Assembly: GCA_022508635.1 (NCBI GenBank)
Contig: JAFLUV010000085.1
Location: 1-8,314, forward strand
Direction: 5' to 3'
Source of the DNA: Prevotellaceae bacterium
GTDB lineage: Bacteria; Bacteroidota; Bacteroidia; Bacteroidales; Bacteroidaceae
DNA length: 8,314 bases
Shown here: positions 1 through 6,900 of the stretch, one piece after another
How positions within the stretch are numbered: the stretch's first letter is position 1
Layout of the letters: each line of letters opens with the position of its first letter
Position numbers and translations under genes: made by a program
Notes under the pieces: model-generated
Database searches by the model: none
What the model was told of the DNA's origin: nothing
What the model saw: the letters and a program-made list of their open reading frames with translations, nothing else

Positions 1-54
1 TAGAGCATTGGCTTCCCAAGCCGAGGGTCGCGGGTTCGAGTCCCGTCTATCGCT
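1..54 (+). tRNA. tRNA-Gly(CCC), 3' part
   Basis: The 5' part (acceptor 5' strand and most of the D arm) lies outside the window. Visible are an anticodon stem 8-12 paired with 20-24, a seven-base anticodon loop 13-19 with anticodon CCC at 15-17, a five-base variable region 25-29, a T stem 30-34/42-46 enclosing the canonical TTCGAGT loop 35-41, the 3' acceptor strand 47-53, and discriminator T at 54. CCC reads the glycine codon GGG, and a U discriminator is usual for bacterial tRNA-Gly. After the discriminator the DNA reads CAG, so the CCA end is not encoded and would be added by nucleotidyltransferase. The cloverleaf geometry is unambiguous; only the missing 5' part limits the call. Confidence 0.96.
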
Positions 55-63
55 CAGGAAGAT

Positions 64-104
64 GGAGGGCATGTCCGAACGAACGGACGTGCCCTCCTTC
101 GGTT
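64..104. terminator. Hairpin terminator between tRNA-Gly and the convergent HU gene
   Basis: Bases 64-77 pair with 84-97 over 14 base pairs (one G-T pair at 72/89) around a six-base loop (78-83). On the plus strand the stem is followed by TTCGGTTTT, a moderate T-rich run, so it should end the tRNA transcript. It lies just past the stop codon of the minus-strand gene that ends at 112, so it may also serve that gene, although the T run in that direction is weak. The two transcription units converge on it. Confidence 0.85.
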
Positions 105-111
105 TTCCGTG

Positions 112-540
112 TCAGCTTTCTATGTCGGAGACGTCCACCCAGTCTACGTCCACGTCCGTCAGCACGCGCCGTCCCTGCCGTCCTTTCCTGGCTCCGCGCC
201 CGTCTGTGGCGAACTTGGTTTCGGGGATGAAGCGGACTTTTATGCCGCGGATGAGGCTGGCCGTCACTTCTTCCGGGGTTTTCACACCGTTGCCTTTGCT
301 TACCGACTGGAAGAAGAAGGAGCCGATGCCGTCCAGCTGTACCGAGCGGCCTTGCGCCATGTAGTCCCCCAGTACGCCGGACAGGCCTTCCAGCACTGCC
401 TTTACGTCGGCTTTCGATACGGTGGATTCCCGGGCCAGCCGCTGTGCTACCTGGTCCGTCGTCACGGGTTTCCCTACAAGTATTGACTCCGGATACCACA
501 GTCCGCTCACTGTCTTGTAAATCTTCTTAAAGAATGCCAT
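112..540 (-). CDS. HU-family (HU-HIG type) DNA-binding protein
   Basis: This is a 142-residue, probably nucleoid-associated DNA-binding protein. The HU/IHF-like core spans about residues 24-112: a helical part (VTTDQVAQRLARES, then a second helix at 41-62) followed by beta-strands with the family-typical LDGIGSFFFQS turn (69-79) and the SLIRGIKVRFIPETKF segment (95-110). A conserved-looking N-terminal extension (MAFFKKIYKT...) and a basic then acidic tail (GARKGRQGRR, then DVDVDWVDVSD) distinguish it from 90-residue classical HU and match the longer Bacteroidota 'histone-like' family, which occurs in many paralogues per genome. The ATG at 538-540 is the only reasonable start and has no Shine-Dalgarno sequence. 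The gene converges on the tRNA-Gly terminator and has an unusually long upstream region with four palindromic repeats. Its specific role (general architecture or element-linked regulator) cannot be told from sequence. Confidence 0.88.
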   Translation of the reverse strand: MAFFKKIYKTVSGLWYPESILVGKPVTTDQVAQRLARESTVSKADVKAVLEGLSGVLGDYMAQGRSVQLDGIGSFFFQSVSKGNGVKTPEEVTASLIRGIKVRFIPETKFATDGRGARKGRQGRRVLTDVDVDWVDVSDIES

Positions 541-575
541 GGCTCTTCATGTTTTGGTTATTATATTTTCTGTCT

Positions 576-664
576 ATCTTTCCTATAGGCAACATCATAT
601 CTTTCCTATAGGGAACATGCAATCTTTGCTATAGGGAAGATTCCGTCTTTCCTATAGGCAAGAT
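576..664. repeat. Four 23-bp tandem palindromic repeats upstream of the HU gene
   Basis: Four copies start at 576, 599, 622 and 645, a period of exactly 23 bp. Each contains an imperfect 20-bp dyad, consensus ATCTTNCCTATAGGNAAGAT, with one to three mismatches between arms. CTATAGG is invariant in all four copies. The spacing is a little over two helical turns, so dimeric proteins bound at successive copies would sit on a similar face of the DNA. The array lies 36-124 bp before the HU start codon and downstream of its predicted promoter, so it would be in the transcribed leader. It looks like an operator array or nucleoid-protein nucleation site. Which protein binds is unknown; autoregulation by the HU-like product is one possibility. 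Confidence 0.9.
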
Positions 665-714
665 GAGTGCGATATCTGCTTGTCTCCCTATCTGATGTAC
701 GAACTAACATGATG

Positions 715-745
715 CAAAGTTAGTAAAAAGCTGCTGCAAAGCAAA
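715..745 (-). promoter_or_regulatory. Predicted Bacteroidota promoter for the HU gene
   Basis: Read on the minus strand, TTTG (745-742) is followed after 19 bases by TAACTTTG (722-715). This matches the Bacteroidota sigma-ABfr consensus (-33 TTTG, -7 TAnnTTTG). Transcription would begin near 708, leaving a leader of about 165 bases that contains all four 23-bp repeats. A second TTTG at 740-737 is too close to the -7 element to be used. A closer promoter hidden within the repeats is not excluded. Confidence 0.68.
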
Positions 746-938
746 GGAAATGGCGAAAAATATCCTCATTTCCTGCAAACCAGTCGGGAATGACATCGGT
801 TTTGCCGTCAATCGAGGCCGTGATTGCAGTCCCTGCGCCTTGCGGCCGATGTGGGTTTCGCCTGATGGCGCGATGGCTCATTCGGGCATCGGGAGCACTG
901 CCAGGCGGTTTGCTGCCAGGCGGAAAAGGCAGGATAAA
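746..938. other. Non-coding intergenic stretch between the HU and metA promoters
   Basis: No convincing gene is seen. Open frames here (for example one at 750-965) run into the metA promoter, have no recognisable family signature and are most likely chance. The composition turns GC-rich toward 800-925. The one clear structure is a short direct repeat at 898-923, listed separately. No tRNA-like or recognisable riboswitch structure was found by eye. Confidence 0.6.
898..923. repeat. 11-bp direct repeat upstream of the metA promoter
   Basis: CTGCCAGGCGG occurs at 898-908 and again at 913-923, with a 15-bp period, ending 15 bases before the predicted metA -33 element. The position would suit a regulator-binding site, but the spacing is not close to a whole number of helical turns, and two short copies in GC-rich DNA could be accidental. 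Confidence 0.5.
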
Positions 939-970
939 TTTGGCTCTTCGCTCGTTTTTCCGTAACTTTG
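939..970 (+). promoter_or_regulatory. Predicted promoter of the metA operon
   Basis: TTTG at 939-942 and TAACTTTG at 963-970 are separated by 20 bases, a full match to the Bacteroidota consensus. Transcription should start near 976, leaving about 20 bases of leader before the ATG at 995. This excludes the in-frame TTG at 968 as a start, since it lies inside the -7 element. The leader is too short for a riboswitch. Confidence 0.8.
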
Positions 971-994
971 CAGCCGAAAGCAACGAAACGAACC

Positions 995-1912
995 ATGCCC
1001 CTGATACTTCCCGACAGACTTCCCGCAATAGACATCCTCAGAGAGGAGGGCATCTCCGTGTCAGGCAACGGACATGCCGGTGCGCAGGACATCTGTCCGC
1101 TGCGCATCGCCGTCCTCAACCTCATGCCCTTGAAAATAGCGACCGAGACAGACCTCGTCCGCCTCCTGTCGAACACGCCCCTGCTGCTTGACCTCCGCTT
1201 TATGAAGCTCGGGAGCCACACGAGCAAGCACACGCCCGCCGAGCACATGCAGGCCTTCTACCGCGACTTCGAGGCAATGCGCGAGGAGACCTTCGACGGC
1301 ATGATCATCACCGGCGCGCCCGTAGAGCACCTCGACTATCGCGACGTGACGTACTGGGACGAGCTGTCAGGCATCTTCTCATGGACGAGGACGCACGTCA
1401 CCAGCACGATGTACATCTGCTGGGCAGCCCAGGCCGGACTCTATTACCACTACGGCGTGCCCAAGCACCCCCTTCCGCAGAAGATGTTCGGCATCTTCCC
1501 CCAGACGGTGCTCCAGCCGCGACTGCCCATCTTCCGCGGCTTCGACGACGTCTTCCCCATGCCACACAGCAGGCACACCGAGATACGGCGCGAGGACGTC
1601 CTTGCCGTGCCCGGACTGACCCTTGTTGCCGAAGGACGGCAGAGCGGTGTCTCGATGGTCATGGCACGAGAAGGGCGCGAGATATACGTGACGGGGCACT
1701 CCGAATACGCCCCTCTCACGCTCGATGCGGAGTACAAGCGCGACCTCGCCAAGGGACTGCCCATCCAGAAGCCCTGTAACTACTATCGTGACGACGACCC
1801 GGAGAAGGAACCTGTCGTCACCTGGCGGGCACACGGCAACCTGCTCTTCCAGAACTGGCTCAACCACTATGTCTGCCCCAAGACACCCTGCGGCACCAAT
1901 GGAATCGGATAG
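995..1912 (+). CDS. metA: Homoserine O-acetyltransferase MetA
   Basis: MetA acylates L-homoserine on its hydroxyl group, the first committed step of methionine synthesis, in the cytoplasm. The product is 305 residues, the usual length. The catalytic residues fall at canonical MetA numbering: nucleophile Cys142 (in ICWAAQAG), His235 and Glu237 (in TGHSEYAP). Residue 111, which sets acyl-donor choice in this family, is Glu (GAPVEH); Gly occurs in the succinyl-CoA enzyme of E. coli. Acetyl-CoA is therefore the predicted donor, even though homologues are often labelled homoserine O-succinyltransferase. The ATG at 995 is chosen because it gives this exact numbering and follows a promoter whose -7 element overlaps the alternative upstream TTG. 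The gene is first in an operon and its last 14 bases overlap the downstream U32 gene. No methionine-responsive element is evident. Confidence 0.95.
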   Translation: MPLILPDRLPAIDILREEGISVSGNGHAGAQDICPLRIAVLNLMPLKIATETDLVRLLSNTPLLLDLRFMKLGSHTSKHTPAEHMQAFYRDFEAMREETFDGMIITGAPVEHLDYRDVTYWDELSGIFSWTRTHVTSTMYICWAAQAGLYYHYGVPKHPLPQKMFGIFPQTVLQPRLPIFRGFDDVFPMPHSRHTEIRREDVLAVPGLTLVAEGRQSGVSMVMAREGREIYVTGHSEYAPLTLDAEYKRDLAKGLPIQKPCNYYRDDDPEKEPVVTWRAHGNLLFQNWLNHYVCPKTPCGTNGIG

Positions 1913-3821
1913 AATCCCCGTCGAACTGCTTTCGCCGGCCCGGGACCTTGCCTGCGGGCTTGAAGCCATCAGCCACGGAGCAGATGCAGTCTACATCGGC
2001 GCATCGCGGTTCGGAGCAAGGGCAGCCGCAGGCAATACCGTCGAGGACATCGCCATCCTCTGCAACCATGCCCGCCGCTTCGGAGTAAAAGTCTATGCCG
2101 CCCTCAACACAATCCTCTACGACCACGAGCTGGAGGATGCCCGCACCCTGGCATGGGAACTCTATCGCGCCGGCGTCGACGCGCTCATCGTCCAGGACAT
2201 GGCCTTTTGCACAATCCCGCCCGGAGACAACGGACAGGGAATGCCTCCCATTCCTCTCCACGCAAGCACCCAGATGGACAACCGTACAGCGGAGAAGGTC
2301 GCGTTGCTCAGAGAACAGGGATTCTGCCAGGTAGTCTTGCCCCGCGAATTGACGGTCGGACAGATCAGGCACATCCACGAGGCTGTGCCCGACGTCAGCC
2401 TCGAGGCCTTCGTCCACGGTGCCCTGTGCGTCTCCTACAGTGGTCAATGCTACGCCTCGCAGTACTGCTTCCGCCGCTCTGCCAACCGTGGCGAGTGCGC
2501 ACAGTTTTGCCGTCTACCCTTCTCCCTCCGCAATGCAGAGGGAAAGACACTCATTAGCGACAAGTACCTGCTTTCCCTGCGCGACATGAACCGCCTGCCC
2601 TACCTCGAGGAGATGCTCGATGCGGGGGTACGGAGCTTCAAGATTGAGGGACGGCTGAAGGATGCGGCATACGTTAAGAACGTCACGGCCGCCTACCGCC
2701 AGGCACTCGATGCCATCATGAAGCGCCGGCAGGAATTTGTCCGTTCCTCCTTCGGCACGTCGACCTACACGTTCCTGCCAGACCTCTCGCGTTCCTTCTC
2801 GCGTGGCAGCACCGACTATTTCCTCCATGGCAGGACAGACGACCTTGCGTCGCCCGACACGCCGAAGAGCCGAGGGCGCGAGGCAGGACACGTCAAGGAG
2901 GTGCGCGGCGGATGTATCGTCGTCAGCTCGTCCGAAACATTCACCAACGGCGACGGTTTCTGCTTCCTCAACTCCTCAGGTCGCCTTGACGGCTTTCGCG
3001 TGAACCGTGCCGAGGGCAATCATCTTTACCCGGCCTCCATGCCGGACATCAGGAAGGGCGACCGACTCTGGCGCAGCCTTGACCGCCAATGGGAGCGCAC
3101 CATGAGCGGACGGACGGCGGAACGACGCATACCAGCACGCTTCACAATAGAAGAGACGGAGCAAGGCTTCAGCCTGACATTCAGTGCAGACGACGGCTTT
3201 CAGAAGAGCAGGACATACGTTGCCGAGCATCAGCCGGCACGTACCGACCAGACAGACTCCATACGCGATATCCTCGGCAAGCTCGGCGACACGCCCTACA
3301 TCTGCACGGATATAAAGATACTTTTCTCACAGCCTTGGTTCATTCCTCGCAGTACGTTGGCAGGATGGAGACGGGAAATCATGTCATTTGAAGAACAAAG
3401 TACGGAAGGCAGAAAGAAGGAAACGGCCTGTTCCCTTAACAGTCCCCTTAGTCCGCCTCCCGTCACCGACCCGGTGCCTCATGCTGCCGTTCCTGTCAGG
3501 GATTTCCGTCTCAACGTCTCGAACCATCTGGCAAGACATTTCTATGAAAAGCTTCACTGCAAGGTAGAGGAACCTGCTCTCGAAGTGGCCTTGCCATCTA
3601 CGGACAAGACAGGCCTGCCTCTCATGACTTGCCGCTTCTGCATCCGTCACGCATGGGGACAATGCAAGAAAGAGAACCACCCGAATAGGCGAAACATGGA
3701 ACAAGGAAGGCACTCTGACGCGAAATGGAAAGACCCGCTATACCTTGTCCTTGGTGACGGACGGCGCTTCCGGCTTCACTTCGACTGCAAGAAATGTGAG
3801 ATGTCCGTCTTTCCCGATTGA
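1899..3821 (+). CDS. U32-family protein, RlhA-like (probable RNA hydroxylation factor)
   Basis: This 640-residue protein is of the family usually labelled 'peptidase U32' or 'collagenase-like protease'. The N-terminal U32 core (about 5-285) starts VELLSPARDLACGLEAISHGADAVYIG in two overlapping stretches and carries the signature FVHGALC...SGQC...RSANRGEC..FCR, with cysteines 177, 184, 200 and 204 that probably hold a metal or Fe-S centre. A collagenase-associated beta domain follows (about 330-485), then a variable linker (490-535) and a C-terminal module with CRFC (578-581), C589 and CKKC (630-633). E. coli RlhA (YdcP, about 650 residues) is of similar size and is needed for 5-hydroxylation of C2501 in 23S rRNA; TrhP (YegQ) acts on tRNA U34. 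An RNA-modification role is therefore more likely than proteolysis, but the substrate is inferred. The ATG at 1899 gives the conserved N-terminus and lies inside the end of metA, which suggests translational coupling; in-frame codons further upstream only shadow metA. Confidence 0.9.
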   Translation: MESDRIPVELLSPARDLACGLEAISHGADAVYIGASRFGARAAAGNTVEDIAILCNHARRFGVKVYAALNTILYDHELEDARTLAWELYRAGVDALIVQDMAFCTIPPGDNGQGMPPIPLHASTQMDNRTAEKVALLREQGFCQVVLPRELTVGQIRHIHEAVPDVSLEAFVHGALCVSYSGQCYASQYCFRRSANRGECAQFCRLPFSLRNAEGKTLISDKYLLSLRDMNRLPYLEEMLDAGVRSFKIEGRLKDAAYVKNVTAAYRQALDAIMKRRQEFVRSSFGTSTYTFLPDLSRSFSRGSTDYFLHGRTDDLASPDTPKSRGREAGHVKEVRGGCIVVSSSETFTNGDGFCFLNSSGRLDGFRVNRAEGNHLYPASMPDIRKGDRLWRSLDRQWERTMSGRTAERRIPARFTIEETEQGFSLTFSADDGFQKSRTYVAEHQPARTDQTDSIRDILGKLGDTPYICTDIKILFSQPWFIPRSTLAGWRREIMSFEEQSTEGRKKETACSLNSPLSPPPVTDPVPHAAVPVRDFRLNVSNHLARHFYEKLHCKVEEPALEVALPSTDKTGLPLMTCRFCIRHAWGQCKKENHPNRRNMEQGRHSDAKWKDPLYLVLGDGRRFRLHFDCKKCEMSVFPD

Positions 3822-3840
3822 GACACATTAATATTATATA

Positions 3841-3872
3841 TTTGCTCTTTTTACGAAAAAGCGCTATCTTTG
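3841..3872 (+). promoter_or_regulatory. Predicted promoter of the GH76 gene, with an inverted repeat in its spacer
   Basis: TTTG at 3841-3844 and TATCTTTG at 3865-3872 are separated by 20 bases, a full consensus match. Start of transcription is expected near 3879, about 35 bases before the ATG at 3913. The spacer is occupied by an inverted repeat: 3844-3852 pairs with 3856-3864 (one mismatch) around a three-base centre. No separate terminator for the metA-U32 operon is visible in the 91-base gap, so the repeat might be a weak terminator, an operator or both. The leader after the promoter is A-rich, typical of Bacteroidota translation starts without a Shine-Dalgarno sequence. Confidence 0.8.
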
Positions 3873-3912
3873 TGCACGTAAAACTAATGAAAATAAGTAA
3901 AACAGAACGATT

Positions 3913-6900
3913 ATGAAGAAGCTATCCCGATTTCTTTCCGTCCTTGTCTTCATGGTGACAACAACCAGTGCAGAAGCATTCGAAGCAGGACAGACCATCC
4001 GCCTCGTCAACAGAGGCAAGTCCGTTTTAGTGAAGAATTCATCCCTTGATGAAAACGAGAATGCCGTTCTCTGGACAGAGACAAACGTCAACTCACAGCG
4101 CTGGACACTCAGCACTAAGGACGACAACACTTTCTTCCTTACCAACGACTATACGGGTCTTTATCTCGCCAGCCTTACTTCTGCAACATCGGGCACCGTC
4201 GGGCAGACAAGCAGGACGGCAGCCTCCTCACGGGGCTCCTGGGAGTTCGTTCCCGTGGAAGGCACAGCGAACCAATACTACATCTACCTCAATAAGACAC
4301 GCAGGTATGCCCTTGCCGCAGCTGTAGATGCGACAGAAGGCAGCAATCTGACCATCGTCAATACCGCAGCATCGACCAGCATCAATCCTGAACGCATCAC
4401 ATGGACGGTAGAGGTCGTTGAACCTATGGCGAGGGAATTCACTAAAGACAAGCGCGATGACATGATGGAAAAGTGGAAGGCTCGTGCCTACAAGCAGGCC
4501 GGCACGGGCTGGGTCATCGGCAACGGCGGCTGGTGGGGCGACGCTGAGATGTTTGAAATCGTGCTTGATGCCCTCGAGACGACAGGTGACCAACAGTATG
4601 CGACCATGTTCGAAAACTTGTACACGAACTTCATTGCACGCAACAAGGGCACGTGGTACCAACAAGGCGTGAGCGGCTACAACGAATATAACGATGACAT
4701 AGCCTGGATGTGTATCGCCTGTATCCGTGCCTACCTGCTTACGGGAGTTGCGAAGTATCGGACTACGGCAAAGACTAACTTCGATGGCATGTTCAGGCGT
4801 GCAGACTGCTATGGGAACGACCTCCTTCAGTGGAAGCATAGTTCCACAAGCAAGGGCACCAATTCCTGCATCAACGGACCTGCTGCTGTCTGTGCCTGCT
4901 ACCTTGCCATTGCACAAGCAGACGACAGCTACTATGAGAAGGCCAGGAAAACTTATCTGGCTGAGCGCAACACACTTTTCGAGATGTCCAACGGCAAACC
5001 GACAGGCAAGGTTTGGGACAGCTATGACCAGGGAAGCAAGACTTACAACTACTGGGCTTCTACATACAATCAGGGAACATGCCTCGGCGCGGCCATCATG
5101 CTCTACAATCATTACGGCGACCAGATGTTCAAGGATGATGCTGATGCCATCATCAAATGGTCGGAGGCAAACATGGCAAACTCAAAGGGTATCATACACG
5201 TATGCCAGACAGTAAACGGCGACCTCACGAACTTCAAGGGCATCATGCTCCGCTACATCCGCAAGTATGCCGAGGACTTCAACGCTCCGCAGCACTATGA
5301 CTGGATTGCAAAGAATGCAAATCATGCATGGAACAACCGCAACTCATCCGGCATTACCTCTTCTGCATGGCTCACCAAGGCGGAGGAAGACTTCAAGCAC
5401 CTCGAAGGTTCTGAATACAAAAGCTTTGGCAACGATGGTAATATGACGTGTGTCTCGGCTGCCTTCAACTGTCACCTCGGTGCCGTGGACAGCCATGATG
5501 CCTACGCACTGAACCAGGCAGAGGATTTTAACTATGTCCGCAATGCTCCCGTCGTTTACAGCGGTAATGGCGATGACGACGGCGGCATGGTAGGTGGCAT
5601 GAAGAACAATAACTATATTGGCTATCGTCGTGTTGATTTCGGCACCAAGGCTGCTTCGCACATTGACATGCGACTGCAAATAACGCTTGGTGCTACCAGC
5701 GTCAATGTCTACCTCGACCATCCCGACACCAAGACAGGCACACTGCTCTGCTCCATCAAAGGCAGCGAACTTACGGCACTCAGAACATGGGACACTATGC
5801 GGAAGGTAATTAACCAGCCTGTTACGGGTGTCCACGATATCTACTTTGTCTCTTCTGGTACAGGACAGACGTCCGTCAACTGGTGGCAATTCCAGAGTTT
5901 CAATCCTGTCTATGCCGACCTGACCAACGGCGGCGGCAAGGTCACAACGTCCCTTGATGCTGAGGGAATCGAGGCTCTCGTCGACGATGACCTTACAACG
6001 GCCTTCACTGCCAATATAGAGGCAGGGACAGAGACTTGGGTTCAGTATCAAAGCCCATCGCCCATGCGTATCTATGGCTACCAGCTTTTCTCTGGGAGCA
6101 TTGAGAACGGTGATGCAAGGGGATGGTCGCTGCAAGCTTCCGATGACGGAGAGAAATGGGAAACGCTCCACACAGAGTCCGATACGACATTCAGCGTTCG
6201 GGGAGAACGCTATTTTGCCGAGGTGCCGACGACAAGGGACTATACTTTCTATCGTCTGCTTTTCGATAATGATGACGGCCAGACACAGTTCTCGCTTTCT
6301 GAATGGCAGTTGCTCGGCCGTTGCATAGACGACTATGATCTGACGGCAAGCATTGAAACCATTTCGGATGGATACGATGCTCTTGTCGACCATATCGGAG
6401 AGACTGCCTTCACTGCACCCATTACGACTACGGTAAAGACAGCAGGAAACAACGCACTCACTGCCTACAGCATTACTGTCAATGCAGCGTCGAAGGCACC
6501 GACTTCATGGAAATTGGAGGGACTGAGCACCGGCACTGTCTGGAAAGTAATCGATCAACAGACGGATGCTGTTTTCCCTTATGACAACTGCACCAATGTC
6601 TATCGCGTCAATTCCGGCACGCCTTACCTCTATTATCGTCTTACTGTCAGTGAAGAAGGTTCAGAGATAACGCAGTGGCAGCTCTTCGGGACGCCCGACT
6701 ATGGTGCTTCCTACGCCGACATTACCGAGATATCTTCCGTCAAAACCAGCGATGGCAGCGATGCCTCTGCACTTGTTGACAATGACGGTGCAACGTATTC
6801 TACCATCAGTGGGGATAATCTTTACTGGGACATTCGGACACCACTTCCTGTCAAGCTGCTTGGATATTCGCTCGTCAGTGCGGACGATGCCGGGCTTGAC

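Noticed and set aside
1..112. tRNA-Gly 3' end as an integration (att) site for a mobile element
   Set aside because: No second copy of the tRNA 3' end is seen in the window and no integrase is next to it.
576..664. CRISPR array
   Set aside because: The repeats are contiguous with a 23-bp period and have no unique spacers; no cas genes are present.
576..664. Plasmid-type iterons / replication origin
   Set aside because: There is no Rep gene and the surroundings (tRNA, metA operon) are chromosomal; the repeats are dyads, unlike most iterons.
750..965. Open frame of 71 residues on the plus strand in the HU-metA intergenic region
   Set aside because: It runs through the metA -33 element and ends within the promoter, shows no recognisable family pattern, and has no promoter of its own.
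968..994. Upstream TTG start for metA
   Set aside because: It lies in the predicted -7 element, upstream of the expected transcription start, and would shift the catalytic residues away from canonical MetA numbering.
1725..1898. Longer N-terminus for the U32 protein
   Set aside because: The extra residues are an out-of-frame reading of metA; the family N-terminus (PVELLSPA) begins right after the ATG at 1899.
4228..5112. Long minus-strand frames inside the mannanase gene (also 5344-6393 and 7063-7770)
   Set aside because: They are antisense shadows of a clearly conserved coding frame, with no family signature or promoter of their own.
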